From NCBI RefSeq assembly GCF_000340565.2, contig NZ_CP007203.1, positions 4,510,993-4,574,992 of the forward strand: a DNA stretch of 64,000 bases, in the 5' to 3' direction. The translations under genes and the position numbers were made by a program. Origin of the DNA: Nodularia spumigena CCY9414. GTDB taxonomy: Bacteria > Cyanobacteriota > Cyanobacteriia > Cyanobacteriales > Nostocaceae. Below the pieces are notes generated by a model. That model was not told the origin of the DNA and did no database searches. It saw only the letters and a list, made by a program, of their open reading frames with translations. This document shows, piece after piece, positions 1 through 8,773 of the stretch. Positions within the stretch are counted from its first letter, which is position 1. Each line of letters opens with the position of its first letter.

Positions 1-948
1 AGTGTAACAAAATCCCTATTTTATTTCTTTCGTGACATCTTGATTATTGGACTGCTTTATGCAGTGGCTAATTACCTAGATTCTTGGTATTTTTGGCCGG
101 TTTTCTGGGTCATGCAAGGAACAATGTTTTGGGCTTTGTTTGTAGTTGGACATGACTGTGGACACCAATCTTTTTCTAAGCACAAATGGCTGAATGATTT
201 GATTGGACATTTATCTCACACGCCGATATTAGTTCCTTATCACGGTTGGAGAATTAGCCACAGAACTCACCACAAAAATACTGGCAACATTGATAACGAT
301 GAAAGCTGGTATCCTGTGTCAGAATCGCAGTATAAGGAAATGCCATTAGTCCAAAAGTTAGGCAGATATTATGTTTTTCTTTTGGCTTATCCGGTGTATT
401 TATTTAAGCGTTCCCCAGGGAAGGAAGGCTCTCACTTTTCACCCAGTAGCCCACTTTTTAAGCCTTCCGAAAAATGGGATATTATCACTAGCACTGCACT
501 TTGGATTGGTATGGTGGCTTTACTAGGCTTCTTTACCTTTCAATGGGGTTGGATGTGGTTACTAAAATACTACGCTATGCCTTACATTGTGTTTGTGATT
601 TGGCTAGATTTGGTGACTTTTTTGCATCATACAGAGTCAGATATTCCTTGGTATCGTGGAGAAGATTGGACTTTCCTTAAAGGTGCGATTTCTAGTATTG
701 ATAGAGACTATGGTTTTATCAATCATATCCATCATGATATCGGTACTCATGTTGCTCATCATATCTTTCTGAATATGCCTCACTACAATTTGCTGAAGGC
801 GACTGAGGCGATTAAACCAATTATGGGTGAATATTTCCACGAGTCTAAAGAGCCAATTTGGAAGTCTGTATGGCGTTCAGCTCTTAGCTGTCATTTTGTC
901 CCGGATACAGGTAGTAAGGTTTACTACACCTCTAATCATCAGAAGTAG
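1..948 (+). CDS. desB: Acyl-lipid omega-3 (delta-15) desaturase DesB, 5' end missing
   Basis: The reading frame is open from the first base, so the start codon lies upstream of the window; 315 residues are visible. Three histidine boxes typical of membrane di-iron desaturases are present: HDCGH near visible residue 51, HRTHH near 87 and HVAHH near 250, with hydrophobic segments between. The spacing and the text around box 2 (VPYHGWRISHRTHH) fit the cyanobacterial/plastid omega-3 branch rather than delta-9. Family knowledge: it introduces the omega-3 double bond into glycerolipid-bound 18:2 or 18:3 chains in thylakoid and plasma membrane, using ferredoxin, and is typically cold-induced. A second desaturase, desD, follows after a 398-bp gap. 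The assignment to DesB rather than the related DesA is likely but was judged by eye. Confidence 0.88.
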   Translation, partial: SVTKSLFYFFRDILIIGLLYAVANYLDSWYFWPVFWVMQGTMFWALFVVGHDCGHQSFSKHKWLNDLIGHLSHTPILVPYHGWRISHRTHHKNTGNIDNDESWYPVSESQYKEMPLVQKLGRYYVFLLAYPVYLFKRSPGKEGSHFSPSSPLFKPSEKWDIITSTALWIGMVALLGFFTFQWGWMWLLKYYAMPYIVFVIWLDLVTFLHHTESDIPWYRGEDWTFLKGAISSIDRDYGFINHIHHDIGTHVAHHIFLNMPHYNLLKATEAIKPIMGEYFHESKEPIWKSVWRSALSCHFVPDTGSKVYYTSNHQK

Positions 949-976
949 GCGAGGATGATTCTTAGCTATATACACA

Positions 977-1001
977 AAGTCCGCAGGCGCGGACTTTTTT
1001 T
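977..1001 (+). terminator. Rho-independent terminator of desB
   Basis: An 8-bp perfect stem (AAGTCCGC at 977-984, GCGGACTT at 989-996) with a four-base loop runs straight into a T tract (995-1001). It lies 29 bp after the desB stop codon. Confidence 0.85.
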
Positions 1002-1346
1002 ATCGGGCTACGCCTCGCTGACGCTAACACGCAAAGGCGCACCAGCGAAGCGTATCGCTAAAGCGAAAGCTCCGCTAACGCGGAGCGTGCCGTAGGCTCT
1101 AGCACGAAGTGCGTTAGGCGCAAAGAAGAGAGGTGAGGAGAATTAAGACAAGTTTCTTAATTGAATATTAAGGTTTTGATTAATGTCTATTATTCTGTAA
1201 AAATTGATTCTGGTAGTTTTTATCTACTAAGCTTTTGATGTGAATTACTAGAGTGTATATTCTGGTGTATTTTTCAAAGTTGACACTAGAAATATACGAA
1301 AAAGTCCGATTTTTATCCCACAAATGAATCCAGTGCAATCAAATAA
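1002..1346. repeat. Palindrome-rich repeat island, then AT-rich desD upstream region
   Basis: From about 1002 to 1130 the sequence is a dense run of short inverted GC-rich motifs (for example CTCCGC ... GCGGAG near 1070-1085 and GCACGAAGTGC near 1101-1111). Such composite palindromes are common dispersed repeats in Nostocales genomes. From 1140 to 1346 the sequence is AT-rich and without a gene; it should contain the desD promoter and leader, but I see no motif firm enough to call. Confidence 0.55.
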
Positions 1347-2438
1347 ATGACGCAAACACAACCAAAAGTAACTTTTACCAAAAATTACGGTTTTAGAAAG
1401 GAATTAAATAAGCGAGTTGATGCTTATTTTGAGTCGCAGAATATCTCTACTAGAGATAATGCGGCGATGTACATGAAGACAACAGTTATTTTGTCATGGG
1501 TCGTCGCTACTTGGACTTTTACTCTCTTCGGTCCGCCTGAAATATGGCTCAAAGTAATTGGCTGTATTGCTTTAGGATTCGGTATTGCTGGTATTGGTTT
1601 TAGTGTGGGACACGATGCAAATCATGGTGGTTATTCTCGCCACAAAATGGTCAATAATATCTTTGGTTACACCTTCGATATAATTGGTTTGTCTAGTTTT
1701 TTGTGGAAATTTAGACATAATTTTCTACACCACAAATACACTAATATATTAGGGCATGATGTCGAAATACATGGTGATGGCTTAGTGCGAATGACTCCTT
1801 ATATGGAGCATAAATGGTATCACTCATTCCAACACGTATTTATTTGGTTTATATATCCCATCATCCCTTTGTATTGGTCTTTTGCTGATGTTTATTTAGT
1901 TATGTTTAAACGTAAATATCATACTTATGATATTCCTAAACTTAAACCACTAGACCTGTTGGTTTTCTTCAGTGGAAAATTGATGTGGCTGGGACTTTTC
2001 TTGGGAATACCAATTGCTGTCGGATATTCACCTATTCAAGCAGTTGTGGGTTTTGTGATTACTTACATGACCTATGGCTTAATGATTTGTATAATTTTCA
2101 TGATGGCTCATGTTTTGGAAGCAGCCGAGTTTATTGAACCAAATTCAGATTTGCAGCAAGTTAATGATGAATGGGCAATATTTCAAATCAAAACAACTGT
2201 AGATTTTGCTCCCAAAAATCAGTTTTTAAACTGGTATCTTGGTGGTCTTAACTATCAAGTTGTGCATCATTTATTTCCAAATATTTGTCATATACATTAT
2301 CCCCAACTAGCTAAAATATTAGCTGATGTCTGCGAAGATTTTGGCGTGAAGTACAATGTTTGTGAAACTTTCACTGAAGCATTAGCTTCTAATTATCGTT
2401 GGCTAAAGCTCATGGGAAGCGCACCAAATCTAGAGTAA
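1347..2438 (+). CDS. desD: Acyl-lipid delta-6 desaturase DesD
   Basis: A front-end desaturase of 363 residues. It has HDANH at 89-93, HNFLHH at 124-129 and, as the third box, QVVHH at 304-308; the glutamine in place of the first histidine is the hallmark of front-end (delta-6) enzymes. Hydrophobic segments lie near 45-60, 68-86 and 205-260. There is no N-terminal cytochrome b5 domain, as is usual for cyanobacterial DesD, so electrons come from ferredoxin. Family knowledge: it converts 18:2 to gamma-linolenate and 18:3 (omega-3) to stearidonate on galactolipids. With desB next door the strain probably makes 18:4. The base composition and direction match desB, but the terminator and repeat island between them suggest separate transcription. 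Confidence 0.9.
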   Translation: MTQTQPKVTFTKNYGFRKELNKRVDAYFESQNISTRDNAAMYMKTTVILSWVVATWTFTLFGPPEIWLKVIGCIALGFGIAGIGFSVGHDANHGGYSRHKMVNNIFGYTFDIIGLSSFLWKFRHNFLHHKYTNILGHDVEIHGDGLVRMTPYMEHKWYHSFQHVFIWFIYPIIPLYWSFADVYLVMFKRKYHTYDIPKLKPLDLLVFFSGKLMWLGLFLGIPIAVGYSPIQAVVGFVITYMTYGLMICIIFMMAHVLEAAEFIEPNSDLQQVNDEWAIFQIKTTVDFAPKNQFLNWYLGGLNYQVVHHLFPNICHIHYPQLAKILADVCEDFGVKYNVCETFTEALASNYRWLKLMGSAPNLE

Positions 2439-2473
2439 TAGCAATTCTATCTGATTTGTAAAATAGGTTCAGT

Positions 2474-2500
2474 TCCCGGAATTATGGAAAAATTCCGGGA
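2474..2500. terminator. Symmetric hairpin between convergent desD and proA-like genes
   Basis: A perfect 10-bp inverted repeat (TCCCGGAATT at 2474-2483, AATTCCGGGA at 2491-2500) with a seven-base loop sits between two converging stop codons. It could act in both directions; no strong T tract follows. Confidence 0.55.
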
Positions 2501-2562
2501 TATGTCTGTGATAAACTTGTTTAGAATTGTTCTATCAAGTTACACTTAAAGCACCTGTAATC

Positions 2563-3828
2563 CTAAAACCGTCCATTCCCTTGGACAATGTGCTTCGCAG
2601 TTGTTAATGTTTCTAAACTGATAAATCCTCGCCGATGTCCTTTTTGGTTAGACATACCGAGGAATACTGAATCTCCCCGTGAAGGGTTGCGAGAAAACCT
2701 GGGGGAAGTATTGATGTAGGTAGAGGCGCTGTTGACTCCTAAAGCAAACTGGCGACTTTCTTGATAAGATTCTGTTACAATGCAGTCAGCATGACCGCTA
2801 CTATATTGATTAATCCAGGCGATCGCATCTTCTAAACTATCTACCAGTTTAAAGGCTACTGTCTTATTTAAATAAGCGCTGCCCCATTCTCCTGACTTGA
2901 CTAGCGGTAAGTGGGGAAAAGCTTCTACTAGTTCTTCATCTCCTTTAACTTCAAAACCTTTTTCTTTTAAACTGTTCCACAGAACTGCTAAAGATGATGG
3001 TAAGGCTTGACGATGAATTAATACTTTTTCAATGGCGTTTACTTGGTCTGGTTCGCTTTCATGGCTATCCGTAATCATCCAGCGAATCATGTCTAAACTG
3101 CTATTAAGTGACCAATAGAGGTGACAGTTACCCATTGCTGATTTTAACACGGGGCAAGTTGATTGTCGCATCACCTGCTGGACTAAGCTAGAACGTCCAT
3201 AGGGTAACACTAAATTCAGGTACTTGTCTTGGGTGACTAAATCCCGAATCGAACCACCGTGTTCGGCTTTAATCAGTTCTAAACAGCCTGGAGGTAAACC
3301 AACTTCTTCCAAGGCGCTTTGCAGGACATTAGCGATCGCCTCGTTGGAATGACTTGCTTCTGTACTACCTTTGAGTATAATACTATTGCCAGTCTTAATA
3401 CATAAACCAGCTGCGATCGCCCCTAAATCAGGAAAAGCCTCATACACAAATGCAATCACACCCAAAGGCATTAACTGAGTGTAACTCTGGGAATCCTCTA
3501 ATTGATAGTCAGCAGTCCTGACGCGCCGTAAAGGATCGGAGATTTCCCCCAACCTCTGAAGAACTTCTACTGCTGCTTCTAGCCTCGTAGGAGTCAGCTT
3601 CAGCCAATCTAAAATTAACTCTGGCACAGCCATTTCTTTGCTGGCTTCTAAATCCAAAGTGTTAGCTTCCAAAATGTCATCAAAGGAATTTAAGAGCGCC
3701 TGTGCCATTGCTAACACAGCGCGACTGCGGTCTACGCCCTTGGTAAACCCCAACTTGAGGGAGGCTTGATAAGCGCGTTGAGCGCTAGTAATTGGTTCGG
3801 GGAAATCATCCAAAACTTCAACGGTCAT
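2563..3828 (-). CDS. ProA-like glutamate-5-semialdehyde dehydrogenase paralogue, catalytic Cys apparently replaced
   Basis: 421 residues across the full length of gamma-glutamyl phosphate reductase: N-terminal helices, the substrate/NADP segment LGVIAFVYEAFPDLGAIAAG (about 122-141), LCIKTGNSIILKGSTEA (142-158) and GNCHLYW (233-239). In canonical ProA the nucleophile lies in a segment like STCNTVETLLV. Here the aligned segment reads EPDQVNAIEKVLIH, with Val263 where the cysteine is expected. The C-terminal GLGAEVxxSTQKLHARGPMGL motif is also altered to SVFLGMSNQKGHRRGF. It therefore belongs to the ProA family but is divergent and may not catalyse the proline-pathway step; cyanobacteria often carry a second, regular proA. 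The upstream small membrane protein gene ends 4 bp before this start, so the two are probably co-transcribed. Confidence 0.75.
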   Translation of the reverse strand: MTVEVLDDFPEPITSAQRAYQASLKLGFTKGVDRSRAVLAMAQALLNSFDDILEANTLDLEASKEMAVPELILDWLKLTPTRLEAAVEVLQRLGEISDPLRRVRTADYQLEDSQSYTQLMPLGVIAFVYEAFPDLGAIAAGLCIKTGNSIILKGSTEASHSNEAIANVLQSALEEVGLPPGCLELIKAEHGGSIRDLVTQDKYLNLVLPYGRSSLVQQVMRQSTCPVLKSAMGNCHLYWSLNSSLDMIRWMITDSHESEPDQVNAIEKVLIHRQALPSSLAVLWNSLKEKGFEVKGDEELVEAFPHLPLVKSGEWGSAYLNKTVAFKLVDSLEDAIAWINQYSSGHADCIVTESYQESRQFALGVNSASTYINTSPRFSRNPSRGDSVFLGMSNQKGHRRGFISLETLTTAKHIVQGNGRF

Positions 3829-3832
3829 TGAA

Positions 3833-4288
3833 TTAACGTCTGTAAGTAAGCCAGACCATCAGTGCAGGCAGAATAGCCAACAGTACCGCCACTATCGCCC
3901 ATGCAATAATGCTAGAACCATTTGCCAATCGCAGTGCTAATGGTAACCATATAATCACTAGCACGAATATAATCCCTAGCGCTATAGGTAGATAGCTTTC
4001 TCCCAAACGAGTCGGCACAACACGCCAAATTTTTCCCGTCCAGTGCCAAGCTCGTTTGTAGGGATAGGTGGTTGAAAGCTGTTCTAGCACATGACCATTA
4101 TCTTCTACTACAAAGATTTGTTGACAGCGATCGCAACCAAATGCTTCTGTGAGTGTAATCGGAACTAACTGTCCTTTGCGACGGCAGGGACAAGGATATT
4201 CCGTGTTAAAATCAATTTTTTTCGGGTTTTTGAGATGGCACAAGCGTTCTAATAACTTGAGCGTGTTTTTTATCTTCTGCGAGAACAC
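3833..4288 (-). CDS. Small two-TM membrane protein with an N-terminal cysteine cluster
   Basis: 151 residues; no named family recognised. The N-terminal half is soluble and has a CPC pair near residue 33-35 and a CDRC pair near 53-56, which could form a zinc ribbon. Two hydrophobic helices follow near 98-122 and 126-148, and the protein ends in a basic tail, consistent with an integral membrane protein. The start is GTG, supported by a GAGGAACG ribosome-binding sequence directly upstream. It ends 4 bp before the ProA-like start, so the two are likely an operon. Related small zinc-ribbon/TM proteins are common in cyanobacteria; the gene at 48775 has the reverse order of the same two elements. 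Function unknown. Confidence 0.7.
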   Translation of the reverse strand: MFSQKIKNTLKLLERLCHLKNPKKIDFNTEYPCPCRRKGQLVPITLTEAFGCDRCQQIFVVEDNGHVLEQLSTTYPYKRAWHWTGKIWRVVPTRLGESYLPIALGIIFVLVIIWLPLALRLANGSSIIAWAIVAVLLAILPALMVWLTYRR

Positions 4289-4602
4289 CGTTCCTCAATA
4301 CCTTGGGGTTTGGTTTCTCAGCATACAGCACTTTGCAAGTAAATGAAGTAGACACATTAGTATTATAAACCTTGCGGGTGGGGGCAAAGATGCCTGCCCT
4401 TGTGTACCTACTCAGATGAAATCTGCTGTAAATTTCCAGGAGATGCTAAATCATGATTTGCCTGTTCATACTACCGTTCAATTAGCTAAACCTAATCAAG
4501 TGTAGTACACCCACATAACACAAATTGGCTACACCCCAAAAGTTTTATTCAGGCTATATAATCCCAGAGGTTATATTAACCTAGATTTCAAACTTTTTTT
4601 AA
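4289..4602. other. Intergenic region between the 151-aa gene and tRNA-Gly
   Basis: About 310 bp of AT-rich DNA with no supported gene. It holds the ribosome-binding site of the preceding minus-strand gene. A T tract at 4592-4599 lies beside the 3' end of the tRNA. No repeat or regulatory motif stands out. Confidence 0.5.
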
Positions 4603-4674
4603 AGCGGGTAACGCGATTCGAACGCGCGACATTCACCTTGGCAAGGTGACGCTCTACCACTGAGCTATACCCGC
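4603..4674 (-). tRNA. tRNA-Gly(GCC)
   Basis: The minus strand folds as a full cloverleaf. The acceptor stem is GCGGGTA/TACCCGC, the D arm contains AGCTCAGTGGTAGAGC, the anticodon stem-loop is CACCTTGCCAAGGTG with anticodon GCC, and the T arm has GTTCGAATC. The discriminator base is T, as usual for tRNA-Gly, and CCA is not encoded. Confidence 0.95.
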
Positions 4675-4764
4675 AGTTCCCATGTGAATTCTATCTTCTC
4701 AGATATATTTTGATTTGTCAACCCCTAAATTTAAACTTTCAAGTGCTGAATTTTTTAACTAGCT

Positions 4765-4789
4765 CCCCTCTCCTTAGTAAGGAGAGGGG
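4765..4789. repeat. Perfect 12-bp palindrome (GGAGAGGGG repeat), possible terminator
   Basis: CCCCTCTCCTTA (4765-4776) pairs perfectly with TAAGGAGAGGGG (4778-4789) around a single G, followed by TTGGGGGTGAGG. Motifs of this kind recur in Nostocales intergenic DNA. It lies 3' of ribH on the minus strand and may also end its transcript. Confidence 0.55.
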
Positions 4790-4848
4790 TTGGGGGTGAG
4801 GTTGGCGCATTTGATAAAATTCGCATTCCTCAGCACACAGGAAACGCT

Positions 4849-5427
4849 TCAGCCTACTTCTTCTGACTCTGCGGCTAAATTGCCGACGTTTTGACCAGAA
4901 AAAGATGCTGGTAAAGACTGGCCGTTCCGGGGATATGACTCTGTGAGTTTAGAGCGCAATTGCCGCATCAGACTAGCCATTTCTAGGGCGTTCATGGCAT
5001 AATCCCAGCCATGATTACCTTTAATCCCGGCTCGTTCTAAGGCTTGCTGCATAGTATCCACAGTCAAAATGCCAAAAATTACCGGCACACCAGTTTGAAA
5101 GCTAGCGGCGGCGATGCCCTTAGACACTTCCGCCGAGACATAATCAAAATGAGGCGTTTGTCCCCGAATCACTGCACCCAGACAAATTACCGCATCATAA
5201 CGATGGGAAAGTGCTAGTTGGCGGGCGACTAGAGGCACTTCAAAACTTCCCGGAACCCAAACATAGTCCACCTGACTACCGTAGGGGTCTGGGTCTACAC
5301 CGTGGCGTTTCAAGCAATCTTGACAACCCTCTAGCAGCTTCCCGGTAACCAGGTCATTGAATCGACCCACAACCACTGCTAAACGCAATGGTTCGGTTTG
5401 AGCAAAAGTTCCCTCAAAAACTGCCAT
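4849..5427 (-). CDS. ribH: 6,7-dimethyl-8-ribityllumazine synthase
   Basis: Catalyses the penultimate step of riboflavin synthesis: condensation of 5-amino-6-ribitylaminouracil with 3,4-dihydroxy-2-butanone 4-phosphate. Landmarks are VVVGRFND near 18-25 (substrate loop), VPGSFEVPL near 58-66, [16 protein letters not shown] near 82-97 including the general-acid histidine in PHFDYV, and [14 protein letters not shown] near 136-149. At 192 residues it is longer than the usual ~155-160 because of a low-complexity tail rich in Ser, Glu and Gly, a feature of some cyanobacterial homologues. ATG start preceded by AAGAGGC. psbZ lies upstream on the same strand. Confidence 0.95.
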   Translation of the reverse strand: MAVFEGTFAQTEPLRLAVVVGRFNDLVTGKLLEGCQDCLKRHGVDPDPYGSQVDYVWVPGSFEVPLVARQLALSHRYDAVICLGAVIRGQTPHFDYVSAEVSKGIAAASFQTGVPVIFGILTVDTMQQALERAGIKGNHGWDYAMNALEMASLMRQLRSKLTESYPRNGQSLPASFSGQNVGNLAAESEEVG

Positions 5428-5598
5428 GACTGCCTCTTAATCAACTATACTCTGACCAATATACATTTCTTCTGGAGATGCCAAAGAGCAGAAAAGCACA
5501 TTTAGGTAAATAGAACAAGATCACCGGAAAATCTTGTTCTTGGCTCTTCTGCTCCTGTAGTTGCGATCTATTTTGGGGAAATAGCTATCAGCGATCGC

Positions 5599-5787
5599 TT
5601 AAACTACAAAAAAGTTTAATATACCGACTAAAAGCACCAAAGCAATCCAAACTCCAGAACCAAGCCAGAGCAGTTTTTTAGATTCCACCCAATTTTGTGG
5701 GGTAGCATAGACTACAGGAACGCCAACTACCAAAACAAAAGATGTGAGAACTAAAGATATCAAAGCGAATTGAAATATTATGGTCAT
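5599..5787 (-). CDS. psbZ: Photosystem II protein PsbZ (Ycf9)
   Basis: 62 residues starting [12 protein letters not shown], with two transmembrane helices (about 3-26 and 38-60) joined by the short lumenal/stromal loop [14 protein letters not shown] that is characteristic of PsbZ. I chose the ATG at 5787 rather than an in-frame start five codons upstream, because GAGAAGGAAAA lies just before it and the length matches the family. PsbZ is a low-mass subunit at the periphery of the PSII core next to CP43 and affects supercomplex stability. It lies upstream of ribH on the same strand with a ~170-bp gap containing an inverted repeat (AGAACAAGAT/ATCTTGTTCT near 5513-5541). Confidence 0.93.
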   Translation of the reverse strand: MTIIFQFALISLVLTSFVLVVGVPVVYATPQNWVESKKLLWLGSGVWIALVLLVGILNFFVV

Positions 5788-6009
5788 TTTTCCTTCTCTC
5801 AAACTAGCGCAAATACTAAATCTAGAATATCCTAAAGGGCGACACCAACAGTTTGGCCTTATTTGTTAAGCTAGCAGAAATTGCGTCACTATAGTCACTC
5901 TTAAGTAACCACTGGTAACGAAATCTAGTTTGTACTCAGGACTTTAGTCCTGCTCATCCAGGCTCTGAGCGATTCTGCACTCCATAACAACTAGGATTTC
6001 CAACCAAGG

Positions 6010-6048
6010 ACTAATGACCAATGACTAATGACCAATGACTAATGACTT
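6010..6048. repeat. Heptad STRR array abutting a start codon
   Basis: Alternating heptads of the type CTAATGA/CCAATGA run up to the start of the next gene, leaving no room for a normal ribosome-binding site before its first ATG (6049). A second in-frame ATG lies at 6055. Confidence 0.8.
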
Positions 6049-8748
6049 ATGAATATGGACTTAATTCTTTGTCATACAACCGCAGATTTTGACGCATTGG
6101 GAGCCGCAGTTGGGCTGACCTGTCTATTGCCAGGCAGTAAGATCGTCTTGAGCGGTGGCGCACATCCGCCTGTCAGAGATTTTTTAGCACTACACCGGGA
6201 TGAATATCCCCTGATTGAAAGACGTGCAGTCATTGCCGAAAATATTCGTTCTGTGAGAGTTGTGGATACACAACAGCGCGATCGCCTAGGTAAAGCTGCC
6301 GAATGGTTAGATTTACCCAACATACAAATCATAGTTTATGATCATCACTTAAGTCAACAGCTAAATATTCCCGCCACAGCATCCCATATTGAACCAGTGG
6401 GAGCCTGTACAACTTTAATGGTGGAACAATTGCAACAACAGCAAATTCCCCTGACTTTATCCCAAGCCACAGTCATGGCATTGGGTATTCATGTGGATAC
6501 AGGCTCATTAACCTTTGACAGTGCCACACCCAGAGATGCTTTAGCTTTAGCTTGGTTAATGGCACAAGGAGTGAGTTCATCGGTAATTTCCACTTATCTT
6601 GACCCCGGTTTATCGCCTCAATTACAACAGCTATTAACTGAAGCCTTAGAAAATTTAGAATATTTTTCCTTGCGTGGATATACTATTGGATGGGTAACAC
6701 TCAGAACAGAAGAATTTGTGCCAGGGTTATCAAGTTTAGCTTCACAACTCGTAGAATTAACCGAAATAGATGCTTTACTACTGGCAAACGAATATACTCA
6801 CAAAGAAGGTGACTCACGCTTAACCATCATTGGGAGAAGCCAAATACCCGGTGTAAATCTCAACCTCTTATTTCAAATATTCGGCGGTGGTGGACATTCT
6901 CAAGCTGCATCCTTGAGTTTACGCCAAGTAAATCCACAAGAAACATTACAACAACTTCTAGACGGCATCAAAACCTCAATTCCTCATCCTCCCACAGCCA
7001 GAGACTTGATGTCTTCCCCAGTCCGCACCATTCGTCCCGAAACCACAATTTCCCAAGCCCAAAGTATCTTATTACGCTATGGACACTCTGGTTTATCTGT
7101 AGTCGATACCCAAGGAAAACTGGTAGGAATTATTTCGCGACGAGATATAGATATTGCCCTACACCACGGCTTTAGTCATGCGCCAGTCAAAGGCTACATG
7201 ACAACTAAAGTTAAAACAATTACACCAGACACCATCCTGCCCCAAATCGAATCATTGATGGTAACTTATGATATTGGACGCTTACCTGTATTAGAAAATG
7301 GGCAATTAGTAGGAATTGTCACCCGCACCGATGTCTTGCGGGAATTACATCAAGCCGATGAAGAAAACAAATTCAAAATTCAAAATTCAAAATTCAAAAT
7401 AAATTTTAATACAGAGTTACAAAATCGGCTTGCGCCGCAATTATGGCAATTACTCACCGTAGCATCCCAAGCAGCAGAAAAACGCGGTTGGCATCTTTAC
7501 TTAGTCGGTGGTGCTGTGCGAGACTTGCTCTTAGCGGAATCAGCCGCAGGTTCATTAATGATTACAGATATTGACCTTGTAGTTGATGGCTTTCACCAAG
7601 CAGCAGATGTGGGTGCTGGTGTAGAATTAGCAAAAGCACTGCAAGAAATTTATCCAGGGGCGCGGTTAGAAATTCATGGGGCTTTTCAAACTGCGGCTTT
7701 ACTATGGCACAAAGACCCAGAATTAGATTCTTTATGGATGGATATTGCTACCGCTAGAACAGAATTTTATCCTTACCCAGCCGCAAACCCGGAAGTTGAA
7801 GCCAGTTCCATTCGTCAAGACTTGTATCGCCGTGATTTTAGCATTAACGCCCTCGCCTTGCGCCTGACTTCTCCTCGTTCTGGGGAATTACTGGATTTCT
7901 TCGGCGGTTTAATAGATTTACAAGCCAAGCAAATTCGGGTTTTACACCCCAACAGTTTTATTGAAGACCCGACTCGCATTTATCGCGCTGTGCGCTTCGC
8001 TGTGCGCTTTGGATTTGAAATCGAAGCACAAACCGAAGAGTTTATTCATTATGCTATCAATAGTGGCGTTTACGATCGCACTGCCCAAACAAATATTAAA
8101 ACCCCGGCCTTACAAACTCGACTCAAAGCCGAATTAAAATACATCCTCCAAACCCCCTATTGGAAATCAGCGTTACAACTACTCAATCAATTAGGGGCGT
8201 TGCAGTGTATTCATCCTACCCTGAAACTCGATGAATCACTTTTGCAGCAATTGCGATTATTAGAACGCTGTTTACGACGATTTGATTCTGAACAAACCCT
8301 CATACACTGGGAAATGCGCCTAGAAGCGTTAATTGCTCATTTAGAACCGCAGTATCGCGAGAAAGTAGCCAAAAATCTGCATTTACCAGAGGATGGAATA
8401 AAACGCTTGCAAAATTTGGATAAAGCTCAAACTACGGTGAGGGAATTATTACCCACTTGTCAGCGTCCCAGTCAAGTAGTGCAGTTACTACGAAAGTATG
8501 ATTTACCCATGCTGATTTTAATCGCTTTGCCAAGTCCGCGCATCCTCAGAAAGCAGATATGGCATTATTTAACAGTTTTGGCAAATGTACAACCAATACT
8601 CAATGGTAATGATTTAAAGCAATTAGGCTACAAACCAGGGAAACAATTTCGCCAAATGTTAGATGATTTACGCGCTGCTACTTTAGACGGAGTGATTAAA
8701 AATAGAACAGAAGCTGAAGAGTTTTTAGCCGAGAATTATCCTCAATAA
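6049..8748 (+). CDS. DHH phosphoesterase - CBS pair - tRNA nucleotidyltransferase (A-adding type) fusion
   Basis: 899 residues with three modules. Residues 1-310 are a DHH/DHHA1 phosphoesterase ([15 protein letters not shown] at the N-terminus, VYDHH near 100, HVDTG near 148, GGGGHSQAA near 279). Residues ~315-435 are two CBS domains ([11 protein letters not shown]..., [12 protein letters not shown]...). Residues ~465-899 are a class II polymerase-beta-type nucleotidyltransferase ([13 protein letters not shown] near 482, DIDLVVDG near 506, [13 protein letters not shown] near 600) with its RNA-binding region. Family knowledge: such proteins mature or repair tRNA 3' CCA ends, often splitting CC- and A-addition between two enzymes. 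Which nucleotide this one adds cannot be read from sequence. The linker between the CBS and transferase modules contains an in-frame heptad array (7369-7403). Confidence 0.88.
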   Translation: MNMDLILCHTTADFDALGAAVGLTCLLPGSKIVLSGGAHPPVRDFLALHRDEYPLIERRAVIAENIRSVRVVDTQQRDRLGKAAEWLDLPNIQIIVYDHHLSQQLNIPATASHIEPVGACTTLMVEQLQQQQIPLTLSQATVMALGIHVDTGSLTFDSATPRDALALAWLMAQGVSSSVISTYLDPGLSPQLQQLLTEALENLEYFSLRGYTIGWVTLRTEEFVPGLSSLASQLVELTEIDALLLANEYTHKEGDSRLTIIGRSQIPGVNLNLLFQIFGGGGHSQAASLSLRQVNPQETLQQLLDGIKTSIPHPPTARDLMSSPVRTIRPETTISQAQSILLRYGHSGLSVVDTQGKLVGIISRRDIDIALHHGFSHAPVKGYMTTKVKTITPDTILPQIESLMVTYDIGRLPVLENGQLVGIVTRTDVLRELHQADEENKFKIQNSKFKINFNTELQNRLAPQLWQLLTVASQAAEKRGWHLYLVGGAVRDLLLAESAAGSLMITDIDLVVDGFHQAADVGAGVELAKALQEIYPGARLEIHGAFQTAALLWHKDPELDSLWMDIATARTEFYPYPAANPEVEASSIRQDLYRRDFSINALALRLTSPRSGELLDFFGGLIDLQAKQIRVLHPNSFIEDPTRIYRAVRFAVRFGFEIEAQTEEFIHYAINSGVYDRTAQTNIKTPALQTRLKAELKYILQTPYWKSALQLLNQLGALQCIHPTLKLDESLLQQLRLLERCLRRFDSEQTLIHWEMRLEALIAHLEPQYREKVAKNLHLPEDGIKRLQNLDKAQTTVRELLPTCQRPSQVVQLLRKYDLPMLILIALPSPRILRKQIWHYLTVLANVQPILNGNDLKQLGYKPGKQFRQMLDDLRAATLDGVIKNRTEAEEFLAENYPQ
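7369..7403 (+). repeat. In-frame heptad (TTCAAAA) array inside a coding sequence
   Basis: Four to five tandem heptads of the AAATTCA type lie within the nucleotidyltransferase gene and are read as [13 protein letters not shown] (residues ~441-453) in the linker between CBS and transferase domains. The array keeps the frame. Confidence 0.85.
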
Positions 8749-8773
8749 ATTGTCTTACACAGAGGTAAGTTTT

